Shown here piece by piece: positions 36,113-44,698 of a stretch of DNA of 64,000 nt. The notes below the pieces were generated by a model. It was not told the origin of the DNA. It searched no databases and saw only the letters and a program-made list of their open reading frames with translations. The position numbers were made by a program, and so were the translations under genes. The stretch's first letter is position 1. The number at the start of each line of letters is the position of its first letter. The stretch is from Polyangiaceae bacterium. GTDB taxonomy: Bacteria; Myxococcota_A; Polyangia; Polyangiales; Polyangiaceae. The DNA is taken from positions 496,001-560,000 of the forward strand of contig JAHBVX010000002.1 in NCBI GenBank assembly GCA_019637295.1, in the 5' to 3' direction.

Positions 36113-39100
36113 GTGAGTACGTCGGTTGCTTGTGACAGCGACGACGGCTCGGGTGAGGTCGTCGCACAATCCGCCGAAGAAGTGGGCGGCGGTCTCTTGG
36201 ACACTTCCGACCTCTTCCCGGCGGTGGTCGCGATTGCTCCGGCGGGCGGCGGCATCGAGTCGCGGTTCTGCAGCGGCACGTTGGTGACCCCGAACCGAGT
36301 CGTATCAGCAGCCCATTGCTTTACGCCGAACAGCGTGCTCGGGGCGCTAGACGTCTTGGTAGTGACCCACCCTGGCGGCGTAAAGACGGCCACTCGCTAT
36401 ACGCATCGACCCTCGTTCGCCGGAGGCGTTCAGACAAACGCGATCCGAACATTTGCGACCCCGGGACCCACGGGCGGGGATTCCAACGGTGATATTGCAG
36501 TCATCACGCTCGACAGTCCGGTGCCAGATGTCACGCCGATGGTGGTTGCGACCCCGGATGACCCGTGTCCGCGCACCACGGAGTTCATCGGTAACCTCGT
36601 CGGGTTCGGGCTCACTGGAGCGGCGCCCCCTTCCTGCGGCCTGGTGAACGCTGACGACCGAAGCTGGGCGACCAGCACAGAGTGGGAGTACGACGACCCT
36701 GGGGTGTACTCGAACAACTGGACCTTCACGTCCTACCAGGGCGGCCTTGTGGGTGATTCGGGTGGTGCGCTGCTGCATGGGTCGCGGCTGTGCGGGGTGC
36801 ACTCTCGGCACTCGGGTGTGACCTGCGCCGGACCGCTAGGCGCGATCGACGCGAACTCGTACGCCGCCGCCATAGACGACTGGGACTTGACCGCGACGAC
36901 GAATGTCCCGCTCACGGAGCTAGAGTCCGTCGTCTCCTATGTCGATCCGCGAACGGGCGAGGCTGCATCCGTGGGCAAGTGTCCCCCGAGCTACCTCGCG
37001 CTTCCTGGCGCGAACGCGGCGCTTGGCGTCACCGACTCGGACAGCGACGGCATCCCCGATCTGTGCGACAGCTGTCCGTACAAGCCGAACTTCGGCCAGA
37101 TCCACGCGGTCGAACCGGATCTGGACGGCGATGGCATCCCCGACAAGTGCGACAACTGCCGTCGCGTGGCCAATCGTGCTCCGGCTGGAGTAGCCCAGGA
37201 GTTCGCGCGCCTGTTCCCGGAGCCCGACAGCGACGGCGACGGCATCGGGGACATGTGCGACTGGTGCACGAGCCCCGATCCGCGCGACCACGTGTTCGAG
37301 CAGGAACTCGCGAACTGCAACATCGAGTCGGAGCTCGCATTCCACTACCCGGGGCTGGCCGCGCCCCCAATAGTGACGCTCGGCCCCAACTACAGCGCGG
37401 ACCTGGCCAAGTACCGAGCTGCGTTCAAGCTCGGAACGTGCGATCTGGCGCCCTGCCCTACCATGACGCTGGGCTTCGATGCACCCTTCCCACCCGGAAT
37501 GGAACCGCAAGCCCCGTGCCAACTGCAGGTCCCGCTGCCCCGCACTTGTGGGTGGGCCCTGCGCAACAGCCTGGTTCACCGCCCCAAACCTTCGCCCGAG
37601 ACGGTGGGCGAGGTCGGACGCGTGCACGCGAAGTGGTGTGAGTGCCCGTTCGATGTCTCGACGGTCAACGGAAGGGTCATGTGCCAGGCGGACCCGTACT
37701 TCTGCCGGGGCGTGCAAACTCAGTTCGAATTCGAACAGTGGCGGGAGCTCGAGACGGCTCGCGTCTCCGGGCCGCTGGTGGACTGGAGCCAGGCCGGACC
37801 CGAAACCTACAGCTACCCGATGGTCGACGCGGTCCAGGTGCACAGCGCCTGGAACTTCTTCGCGCTCGGCACGCCGTACTTGAAGCACAAACCGACCGGA
37901 GGCCCGTTCCTCCCCGGGGTTCACAACCCCGAGGACGCTTCGGTCCACGGCATGCTGTGGAACGCCGTGCGCGAGATGGAGAAGTTCGCGCCGGGCAGTC
38001 CCCAGCACGCGGAGATCCAGGAGCGCGGTAACCACTACGAGCGTGGCGACGCGTCGTACGAGATCCACGCCAAGGTGTTCATTACCGCGCCCGTGAACAC
38101 CTCGCTCGACCTGCACTACCCCTGCAAAGACTGCCCGTTCCTGTCGCTCACCAATTTGATGATCGATCCGACGCTGGTCAGTCCGACCCTCGACGTGCTG
38201 CCGGTGTTGGTGAGTCCAACACGCACGCTCGTCAGTCCGGAGCTGCTCACGACCGCGGCGCGCGAGGACCTCTTGGCATCGCAGCGCGGCGAGCTGCGCA
38301 TCGTGACCAGCGTGGAGAGCCCCGGGCTGCTGGCGGAGCTCACCGGCGCTGGCGCGCTGCTTCGCGGTATCGTGCTCAGGCCGACCAACGGCGCGCCGGT
38401 CCGTGTCCTTGCGCAGACGTCGCTCAACGGCCTGCTCGGATCGGTGCCGCTGGTCCGGGACGACCGGATCGATCTGGCGCAGTCGGCGGACCCCACGGAG
38501 GTGGGTCTGGCCAGTCTGACGCTGGCCGAGCCCGAGAGCGATCAGGAGGCACCCGGCGCTTTCGCGGAGGGTGAGGCGTTGGTGTTCAGCGCCGAGCATG
38601 GCCTCTTGTATCGCTTTGGTGGCAAGCACCCGAGCGTCGCCGCGACCGCATGGATCTACGAGGTCGCGAACGGTCGCTGGACGTCCGTAGGCCTCGACGG
38701 CCAGCATCGCCCGGGCAGCGTGAGAGCCGGGACGTTCCAGCGCGCGGATGGCTACGTGTATGCGCTCGACGCACCCCCGACGGGCCCGGGTGGCCCGGTG
38801 CAGCTTCGCCGTTGGCGGCCCGGCACGCGACAGTTCGAGTCAGTGGTGCGTTGGACTGGCGCGATGAAGAACTTCAATCGCTACTGGGTCGTGCCCTCCG
38901 ATGGCGGGGACGTATACGTGGTCGCGTCCAAGCCCGGCTCGTCGGCCATCCAGCGCTTCGAGCGCTTGCCGAGCGGAGCGCTGAACTTCGTGGGTGTCCA
39001 CTTGCTGGCGGCCGAGATCCTCGAACGACCGTTCACCACCAACGGGACGATCGGCTTCGTGGTTCACGCTCCGGTGAGCGGCGCAATCGAGCCGTTCTCG

Positions 39101-39172
39101 GGCGTGCGGCTGGACCACGTCGCCGTCAGCGGCATCCGCGCCAAACCCAAGGGCTTCGTGCCCTCGAAGTGA
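36113..39172 (+). CDS. secreted trypsin-like protease with TSP3 repeats (signal out of frame)
   Basis: The open frame starts at GTG 36113 (1019 aa), but the signal peptide is encoded just before it with no start codon in frame; see the 8-bp repeat. Trypsin-like domain about 15-260: SAAHC (His), NGDIAVITL (Asp), GDSGGALL (Ser), all intact. Next come calcium-binding thrombospondin type-3 repeats (about 300-390: DSDSDGIPDLCDSC, DLDGDGIPDKCDNC, DSDGDGIGDMCDWC), a Cys-bearing middle region, and a kelch-like C-terminal half (LYRFGGKHP). It lies within the inserted DNA and its stop overlaps the next lipoprotein gene. It could be silenced by the frameshift as sequenced. Confidence 0.8.
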   Translation: MSTSVACDSDDGSGEVVAQSAEEVGGGLLDTSDLFPAVVAIAPAGGGIESRFCSGTLVTPNRVVSAAHCFTPNSVLGALDVLVVTHPGGVKTATRYTHRPSFAGGVQTNAIRTFATPGPTGGDSNGDIAVITLDSPVPDVTPMVVATPDDPCPRTTEFIGNLVGFGLTGAAPPSCGLVNADDRSWATSTEWEYDDPGVYSNNWTFTSYQGGLVGDSGGALLHGSRLCGVHSRHSGVTCAGPLGAIDANSYAAAIDDWDLTATTNVPLTELESVVSYVDPRTGEAASVGKCPPSYLALPGANAALGVTDSDSDGIPDLCDSCPYKPNFGQIHAVEPDLDGDGIPDKCDNCRRVANRAPAGVAQEFARLFPEPDSDGDGIGDMCDWCTSPDPRDHVFEQELANCNIESELAFHYPGLAAPPIVTLGPNYSADLAKYRAAFKLGTCDLAPCPTMTLGFDAPFPPGMEPQAPCQLQVPLPRTCGWALRNSLVHRPKPSPETVGEVGRVHAKWCECPFDVSTVNGRVMCQADPYFCRGVQTQFEFEQWRELETARVSGPLVDWSQAGPETYSYPMVDAVQVHSAWNFFALGTPYLKHKPTGGPFLPGVHNPEDASVHGMLWNAVREMEKFAPGSPQHAEIQERGNHYERGDASYEIHAKVFITAPVNTSLDLHYPCKDCPFLSLTNLMIDPTLVSPTLDVLPVLVSPTRTLVSPELLTTAAREDLLASQRGELRIVTSVESPGLLAELTGAGALLRGIVLRPTNGAPVRVLAQTSLNGLLGSVPLVRDDRIDLAQSADPTEVGLASLTLAEPESDQEAPGAFAEGEALVFSAEHGLLYRFGGKHPSVAATAWIYEVANGRWTSVGLDGQHRPGSVRAGTFQRADGYVYALDAPPTGPGGPVQLRRWRPGTRQFESVVRWTGAMKNFNRYWVVPSDGGDVYVVASKPGSSAIQRFERLPSGALNFVGVHLLAAEILERPFTTNGTIGFVVHAPVSGAIEPFSGVRLDHVAVSGIRAKPKGFVPSK

Positions 39173-40572
39173 GAAGGCTCGTGCTGGTTCGACGTTCGCT
39201 CCTCGCAGTCTTCGCCTCCGGGTGGTGTGCGTCGCTCCTGCCTGTCGGCTGCGACAAGTCCAGCGAGCCCTCGGCGAGCGCGGACGCGGGGGGCGATGCG
39301 GCGGGTGCGGGCTCGGGGGCGACAGGCGGTTGGGGTGCTGCCCCGAGCGGGGGCGCGCCGCCCACCGGCGGCATCGGCGGTTCAGGCGGCGCGACGCCGG
39401 ACGCGGGCATGTGGCAGCCCGCGGGAGATCCGGGCTGGCATACCCCCGCGTGGGCCTGCGGAGGCATCTCCGTCGCGACGAACCCGGTCCACGGGGCGCC
39501 GCCTCTCGAGTGGGAGCCCTGCGGTTCGGGGCTGCCAGGCTGCCTGCGGCTGCTCGTCCCGTGGCAAGCGAGCATTCAGCGCATTCAGCAGGCTCGGGTG
39601 GGGCGCACGTCGCCCACCACCATCGTGACCTTGTCGTTCTCGCGCGACACGGAGCACTTCGACACGGAGCACTTCAAGGCCGTCTACGAGGATGGCGCAC
39701 CGAAGGTCGTGTGGCGCTACCAGCCGGGACTCGCGCCCGAGGGGTGCTCGATGACGACCCCCGAATGGACGCCCAACCACTTGTGCGTTTCCACGACCGA
39801 GGTCTTCGATGGCGCCGTCACAGTGGGCCGACAGTTTCTGCTGCCCCCCACATCGAGCGGTCCGCCCCTGGCGAGTTGGACCTCCACCGCGACGTTCCCG
39901 AGCGGCTGCAGCACCGAGCTTCTGGGCGCCGATGACTCCGCAGGTTCAGGGTGGGTCCGCGATCTGGTCTCGGGCAACGAGTACCCACTCGAAGCTTCGC
40001 CCGGCATCGCGTGGCCTCCCGTCATCCACGAGGACATCGCGCTCTTCCGACGCTGGTGGGGCGACGGCACGTACATTCGCCTGGACGCGTGGCTCTGGAA
40101 GCGGCCCAACGCGACGGCGCCGCTGGTCGAGGCGCCCGACGGCGAGATGGTCTACGACGTGCAGACCGACGGCGCCACGCTGGTGTGGGTTCAGACCAAG
40201 TCCGAGTCGGTGCTGGATCGAGCCCCCGGCGAGCTGTGGACCAGCCCGTTCAGCAAGACCTCCAGCGCACTTCAGCCCTCCAAGCGTCGGACGACCCCCG
40301 CCATCTCCGTAGCCCTGTCGATGAAGCGCGTGGGCAGCGGCTACTACGCGCTGATCGAGCAACCTCTGCCGGCGGGCAACGAGAACTGGAAGCTGCACGT
40401 GTACCGGCTGTCGGACGCGCGCCACTGGCAGGTGGCATTGCCCGGCGCGCTCCGCCCCGTCGAGGTCGTCCACGTCGACGCGGAGGAGGTCTGGGTGCGG
40501 GCGCACACGATGAAGGTCGCCGACATGACGCTCATTCGCCGGCGCATCGACCAGCTCGGGCCGGGGGATTGA
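39169..40572 (+). CDS. hypothetical lipoprotein
   Basis: 467-aa lipoprotein with GTG start overlapping the protease stop (GTGA). Signal peptide RRSLLAVFASGWCASLLPVGC with lipobox LPVGC, then a low-complexity Ala/Gly/Ser linker (ASADAGGDAAGAGSG, GGIGGSGGATPDAG) typical of myxobacterial lipoproteins. The mature domain is beta-rich, possibly a propeller (GEMVYDVQTDGATLVWVQTK), unrecognised. Coupling suggests it acts together with the protease. A longer open frame from 38650 is readthrough of the protease gene. Confidence 0.65.
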   Translation: MRRLVLVRRSLLAVFASGWCASLLPVGCDKSSEPSASADAGGDAAGAGSGATGGWGAAPSGGAPPTGGIGGSGGATPDAGMWQPAGDPGWHTPAWACGGISVATNPVHGAPPLEWEPCGSGLPGCLRLLVPWQASIQRIQQARVGRTSPTTIVTLSFSRDTEHFDTEHFKAVYEDGAPKVVWRYQPGLAPEGCSMTTPEWTPNHLCVSTTEVFDGAVTVGRQFLLPPTSSGPPLASWTSTATFPSGCSTELLGADDSAGSGWVRDLVSGNEYPLEASPGIAWPPVIHEDIALFRRWWGDGTYIRLDAWLWKRPNATAPLVEAPDGEMVYDVQTDGATLVWVQTKSESVLDRAPGELWTSPFSKTSSALQPSKRRTTPAISVALSMKRVGSGYYALIEQPLPAGNENWKLHVYRLSDARHWQVALPGALRPVEVVHVDAEEVWVRAHTMKVADMTLIRRRIDQLGPGD

Positions 40573-40575
40573 GCC

Positions 40576-41301
40576 GTGAGCCGCGCGCGTCTCGATTCGC
40601 GCCTTCCCGCCGCGCTCATCTTGCTCGGCGTGCTCGCTACACCACGCGCTGCGAGCGCTCAGGCCTGTGATGGCGCCGACCCTGCGTGCCGGTCCTTCCC
40701 GGCGCCCACGGCTCCAAGCGGTCCACCGGCGGCGCCGACGCCCCCCGCCGCGGAGCCCACCGGGCCGCTGCCGCAGCCACACTCCGCTCCGCCGTACCCC
40801 GCGTACGCACCGCAGCCCCTGGGCACAGCGCTAGCGCCAATGCCAACGCCCGGCTGCCCGGCGGACGAAGCGCCGTCGGCGTGGAGCATCACCGGTCTGG
40901 CGATGGGCTGGGGCGGCCTACCCTACGTCGGCGTCTCTGGGGAGTTGGGTTTCTCGCACTACGCCGGAGCGTCCCTCGTGCTGGGCACTTGGTACACGAC
41001 GGTGTCGTACGACAGCCTCCCGCCCATCATCGAGTCGGGGTACACACATCTCTTGGGCGCCAACGCGGCGGCGTATCCCTATGGCGGCCTCGAGGGGCTA
41101 CGCCTCGGATTCGAGGCGGCCTACGCGGTGACCACGAACGACCACCTGCATGGGCCTCGAGCTGAAGAGGACTCGCTTGGCGCAGGCTTCGTGATATTCA
41201 TTGGCCACAAGGTGATCCGCAAGAGTGGATTTACGTTCGTGACGGACCTGGGCATGGGGTCGCGGCTTCTACTTCGGCTCGGGATCGGGTGGTCGGGTTG
41301 A
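40576..41301 (+). CDS. exported beta-barrel-like protein
   Basis: 241 aa. A signal peptide ends near ASAQA, then a Pro/Ala-rich stretch (about 35-90), then beta-rich sequence with alternating residues and Gly/aromatic turns (GLPYVGVSGELGFSHYAGASLVLGTW...) ending LLLRLGIGWSG, which suggests a small outer-membrane barrel. No family recognised. GTG-adjacent start, ATG not available: the frame opens at GTG 40576, 4 bp after the lipoprotein stop, so the three cargo genes probably form an operon. Confidence 0.55.
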   Translation: MSRARLDSRLPAALILLGVLATPRAASAQACDGADPACRSFPAPTAPSGPPAAPTPPAAEPTGPLPQPHSAPPYPAYAPQPLGTALAPMPTPGCPADEAPSAWSITGLAMGWGGLPYVGVSGELGFSHYAGASLVLGTWYTTVSYDSLPPIIESGYTHLLGANAAAYPYGGLEGLRLGFEAAYAVTTNDHLHGPRAEEDSLGAGFVIFIGHKVIRKSGFTFVTDLGMGSRLLLRLGIGWSG

Positions 41302-41936
41302 GCGGGTCCCGCCGTGCCCGCGCCGGGAGGACACGAGGCTCACCCCGAGGTGCCAATTTGCAGACTCATGCAGCCACCTAACCGGTGATTCACCGTCGGA
41401 GGCAGGCTCAGCACTAGCGCACCGCCTCGAGCACTCGACGCAACGTCACCACCGAGACGTCGTCGCCGAACTCCACGCGGGCCTCGGCGACCTCGAGCAC
41501 GTATCGACCGCCGCCTGCCACATTGAGGGCACGCGGAGCGGGAACGTGCGCGCGAGCGCGGCCGCGGCAGGCGTGACGCGCCGCGGCGATCGCCGATCGC
41601 GGCGCTCCCCATCACGACTGCGTGCGTCCCCGCAGTCACCTGCCACACGAGAACGCGACCGATGTCCGCCGAGGCCCTCGTGCTAGGGGCCGTCCGCGTA
41701 GACGGAGTCGCGAAGTGCCTCGGCCAACGGGAGGAGCTCACCGAGCGTGCTCCTCCACTCCTCGAGCCCGATGATGATGTCGACCAGCTGGTTGAAGAGG
41801 GCGTCGTGCGTCTATGGGGGCGCCATGCGACCGCCTATCGATCTGCCGTTCAGCGGTGTGGTTTCGAGCGTAGGCGAGGACCACGGCCGCCTGCAACGGC
41901 GGGCTGACCGCGCCACCCTCTCGGTACGCCGGAGAC
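41302..41936. other. 635-bp decayed stretch without intact gene
   Basis: No complete gene is supported. On the minus strand at 41414-41530 one frame reads LNVAGGGRYVLEVAEARVEF and then VVTLRRVLEAVR before a stop, which resembles the end of an IS66 accessory (TnpA-like) protein; this is a weak guess. Open frames elsewhere have no recognisable content, and several short frames break within 100 bp. Confidence 0.4.
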
Positions 41937-42362
41937 ATGGTGGTCAGAAGTGCGTCGGGGCTGCGTGGACCGTGCCACCCAGATCTGACTCCGCCGGTGA
42001 TCGATACGGTCACCGCCACTCCTGCTTGCTTGTGGCCGCCGAACAACAAACTCGTGGCGCTCGGGCTTGGCAGTGGGCTGGTGGTCGAGTCCCATGACGC
42101 CTGTGACCCGGCGCCAACGGCTCGCATCATCGGGGTGAGCAGCAACCAAGCGCTCGGATCTGGCGACGCGACGTTCACCGATGACAGGGTGTGCCTGCGC
42201 GCGAGCCAGCTTGGTGCGCCTTCGGGGCGAACCTACACGGTCACCGTGGAAGTCCGGGACGCGGCGGGCAACGTCGCCCAGAAGACCGTGGACTTTCGCG
42301 TTCCTCGCAGCAAGGACCCTTCGTGCCCGACACTGCCGATCACCGCGTTCGGGTGTCCCTGA
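41937..42362 (+). pseudogene. fragment of a secreted HYR/Ig-like repeat protein
   Basis: 141-aa frame whose body contains the motif ACLWPPNNKLVAL, then ARIIGVSSNQ, and YTVTVEVRDAAGNVAQKTVDF, the signature of C-terminal HYR/Ig-like repeats in secreted bacterial proteins. There is no signal peptide and the first 20 residues look random, so it is probably the 3' remnant of a longer gene. It ends with a Cys-bearing tail (ITAFGCP). Confidence 0.55.
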
Positions 42363-42435
42363 GGATAAACTGGCCCAGTTGGATGCGAACGGCTCTGGCA
42401 ACCCGACGGTGCACTCTCGGTTGGCAACTACCGAG

Positions 42436-42666
42436 ATGTTCTCAAAACGGCAGCCTTGCCTGCACGGCGATGTCCCTGACGTGTATCGCTACGACGAAGT
42501 GCCCGACCAGCTCCGCGCGCACATCGTGCATATCCTCGGCGACATGCTGCACGGCGGGAGCTGCGCGACAATCGCGCATCGGAACGCTCGAGCAGATCGA
42601 ACGCCAATCGGGAGTCAGGCTGACCTGAATAGACAGGCAAAGCGGCGCCCCCAAGACCGCTTCTAA
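42436..42666 (+). pseudogene. AbiJ-like N-terminal fragment
   Basis: From ATG 42436: MFSKRQPCLHGDVPDVYRYD and LRAHIVHILGDMLHG resemble the start of AbiJ N-terminal-domain proteins (abortive-infection family: FSKRxG...P...YDExPxxLR.QI.HI...). After about 40 residues the resemblance stops and the frame ends at 42666, so the rest of the gene is lost. The assignment rests on the motif only. Confidence 0.4.
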
Positions 42667-42685
42667 GCCACGCAGTACATCGCAC

Positions 42686-42850
42686 ATGTCTCTCGTGAAG
42701 GCAGGTAGGTTCTTGGCAGAGTTTCCGGACTGCCCGAGATATCAGATGTTCGCAGAAGTTGGCGACGCGCTCATAGCTGCTGCACCGAAGCGCTCGAAGG
42801 GTGGCTCGAGGCGCACCTCGTCGATGGACAGATCCCGCCAATGTCCCGTC
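42686..42850 (+). pseudogene. HicB-type antitoxin remnant, frameshifted
   Basis: One frame gives RFLAEFPDCPRYQMFAEVGD followed by ALIAA; then, after a shift, the next frame gives TEALEGWLEAHLVDGQIPP. Joined, they match the HicB pattern (xFPDxPGCxTxGxxxEEA...ALEGWLEAxxxxGxxIPxP). The Cys-Pro-Gly turn has become CPRY, and no HicA toxin is seen on either side. A broken toxin-antitoxin locus is the best reading. The following ~110 bp (42870-42985) are GC-rich trinucleotide low-complexity DNA. Confidence 0.5.
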
Positions 42851-42979
42851 GATCACAAGCGTTGGCTCGCGGCCCGCGTTGTCGGCTGCGGCGGCGGCAA
42901 CGGCGGCGGCAGCGGAGAGCTGCAGCGGCTGCGGAGAGCGGCAGCGGCTGCGGCATCGGGGACGGCTGCGGCCCGCCGC

Positions 42980-43717
42980 TCAAAATGCCTTCGGCAGAAA
43001 GCCCGGTGAGTTCAGGACGTCCATCAGCTCGTCGCCGATGGCGAGGACGAGCAGGCCGCAGCGCTCCGCGAACGTGACTACGTCCGGCTCGACCGCGAGC
43101 GACGCCAGGCACCCGAACAACCGCCGGTCGGCGTACTCCGGAAAGAACTCGCGCAGCTCTGCCAAACCCTCCGCGAACGCGCTGACGTGGCGCGCGGTCA
43201 GCCGGCTGCGGGCTTCGCACGCGATCCAAGTCGACGGCGATGAGCAGAGCGCGTCGACCTCGCGCGTGCGACTGGGATCCGCCGGGTGGCGGCGCTTGAC
43301 GCGCAGGGCCGTCTCGATCGGGTAACCCTGGGGGAGTTGGAGATACGGCTCGGCGATGCGCGGCAGACTCGGGGCGACCAAGTCCTCCACCATGGTGCCG
43401 AGACGATTGGAGAGCTCGCCCCAACGCTTGTTCCAGTTGTGGCGGTCCTCGGCGGAGCGCTGTTCCCAGTCGCGGCGGTCGTCCAAGCGGGCGCGCTCGT
43501 TCCGCTCCCAAGACGCGGCCATCTCGTCCTTGAACAGGGCCATCTCGTCCTTGAACAGGGCCATCTCGTCCTTGAAGTCCGTCATCTCGCGCTTGAAGTC
43601 CGTCATCTCGCGGCTGAGGCGATCGAGGCTACGCGCGGCCGCGGCTTGTGCTACCGCTAGCTCCGCCATGGCGGCTTCGAGGGCGGTGGTTCGAGATTCG
43701 AGAACGGGGGTGGTCAT
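42980..43717 (-). CDS. coiled-coil / PD-(D/E)XK nuclease-like protein
   Basis: 245-aa protein. The N-terminal ~95 residues are a coiled coil with a repeated 7-residue unit (FKREMTD, FKDEMAL, FKDEMAL). The C-terminal half contains GYPIETALRVKRRHP, a REVDALC segment, then ACEARSRLTARHVSAFAEGLAEL and GCLASLAVEPDVVTFAERCGLLVLA, the layout of DUF3782/PD-(D/E)XK-like proteins (Asp in REVDAL, Glu in ACEARS, though the usual Lys is Arg). Nuclease activity is uncertain. ATG 43717 is chosen over TTG 43732. The family is common in bacteria with many multiplied copies. Confidence 0.6.
   Translation of the reverse strand: MTTPVLESRTTALEAAMAELAVAQAAAARSLDRLSREMTDFKREMTDFKDEMALFKDEMALFKDEMAASWERNERARLDDRRDWEQRSAEDRHNWNKRWGELSNRLGTMVEDLVAPSLPRIAEPYLQLPQGYPIETALRVKRRHPADPSRTREVDALCSSPSTWIACEARSRLTARHVSAFAEGLAELREFFPEYADRRLFGCLASLAVEPDVVTFAERCGLLVLAIGDELMDVLNSPGFLPKAF
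43521..43625 (-). repeat. 21-bp tandem repeat in coiled-coil coding region
   Basis: Five units of 21 bp start at 43521, 43542, 43563, 43584 and 43605. The first three are nearly identical (core CATCTCGTCCTTGAACAGGG); the last two differ more. Each unit encodes one heptad, so copy-number change would lengthen or shorten the coiled coil in steps of seven residues without shifting the frame. Confidence 0.9.
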
Positions 43718-44244
43718 GACGACACCGAACAACGCAAGAGTAGCACGCGGACTGGAACTGCACGGCGCGTGCCGCGACCTGGGGTCGACTCAGATGCGAT
43801 GAATCGCGAGAGAAATAGCCGTCCGCGCTGGTGGCGGACGCTGGCGGCTGGCGGCGGGCCGCCAGGTTGCCGTGCGGTGTGAGGCGCCAACGTTGCTGAG
43901 TTGCGGCGCATCGGGGCGCATCCGTGCCTACGTGGGGCTCGTGGGCTTCTGCCGGACGATGCAACTTCTGGCGGAGCGGCCGTGGCTTCGATCTCCCGGG
44001 GTGTCAGAAGGGCAGGCCGCGCGTGTGGGGGGAAGGATAGGGCGAGGCTTTGGGTCTGCGGGAGACAAAGCGTCGCTCGGATTCATGGTGCATGGGCATT
44101 CCGACGTCGACGTCGCAGGCGGTGCACTGCCGCGGGAACATCCCGAGTTGATGGGGGACCCACGACTGTACGTCGGGGCCGTCGACGATCGGCGACGACA
44201 TGCCGCCCGAGCTCGTCTTCGACGAGCCCGGCCTGGCCGCCTGT
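43718..44244. other. 527-bp stretch, no intact gene
   Basis: No supportable gene. The + strand carries an open frame from 43872 with ordinary shadow-like composition and no motif. It joins directly onto the IS91 remnant that follows, so it may include decayed 5' transposase sequence, but I see no zinc-binding motif. Confidence 0.4.
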
Positions 44245-44274
44245 TACGACCCTTGGAAGTCCCCGACGGGGGAC
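44245..44274 (+). repeat. 30-bp repeat with internal hairpin, copy 1
   Basis: Identical to 44475-44504. Begins TACGACCCTTGGAAG and ends in GTCCCC-GACG-GGGGAC, a 6-bp stem with a 4-nt loop. The two copies are 230 bp apart inside the IS91 remnant; the second sits exactly where about 100 codons of transposase are missing. Confidence 0.85.
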
Positions 44275-44289
44275 GCCGCTGCCGCGCAG

Positions 44290-44698
44290 GGCGTCGCGGT
44301 GAGTGGTGACCGGGCCGGCAGGCCGCCGCTCCGCCTCGTAGCGTCACTGGACCCACCCGCCCGCGCGCGCGCCGCCGACGCGACCGACGAGCCCATTGCC
44401 GAGGTGCGCGGCATCAACCTCCACGCCGCCCAGGTCGTGGACGGCCGGGACCACCGAAGAGTGGAGCGTCTCTGTACGACCCTTGGAAGTCCCCGACGGG
44501 GGACATCACGCGACCACCGAGAGCTGTCCCCGCTGCTCAGGGCCCATGCGCTGGGCGGAGGTCGCGACGAGCCGCGGCGCCATCACGCGCGTGCTCTCGG
44601 AGCACGGGCTCGGCCCCCGCGCGCCACCCGTCCCGCGCACGGCCGCTGCAGTGCCGCCCGAACAGCTGCAGTTGCCGTTCGGTGTGGTGAGCAGGTGA
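44290..44698 (+). mobile_element. IS91-type transposase C-terminal remnant
   Basis: Plus-strand pieces of an IS91-family transposase: PLRLVASLDPP, then EVRGINLHAAQVVDGRDHRR and VERLC at 44389-44475, then after a gap CPRCSGPMRWAEVATSRGAI (zinc-like CxxC), TRVLSEHGLG and the terminal LQLPF ending at 44698. The pieces lie in different frames and about 100 codons between them are lost. It points outward, toward the right 530-bp repeat, as the left remnant points toward the left repeat. Confidence 0.7.
44475..44504 (+). repeat. 30-bp repeat with internal hairpin, copy 2
   Basis: Second copy of the 44245-44274 sequence; the flanking bases differ except for one or two positions. It interrupts the transposase remnant between the VERLC and CPRC blocks. 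Confidence 0.85.

Noticed and set aside
34954-36393. Long minus-strand open frame (479 codons) over the left repeat and insert border
   Set aside because: Antisense to the 387-aa and radical SAM genes. Only the 35782-36003 part has protein-like content (transposase); the rest is a GC-rich shadow.
38650-39168. Upstream extension of the lipoprotein gene at 39169
   Set aside because: It is the protease gene read in another frame; the signal peptide starts at GTG 39169.
42870-42985. Trinucleotide GCG/GCA-rich low-complexity DNA, considered as repeat array or hairpin element
   Set aside because: No regular period or unit; ordinary low complexity in GC-rich DNA.
44245-44504. 30-bp repeats as a CRISPR array
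   Set aside because: Only two copies, 200-bp spacing, no cas genes.
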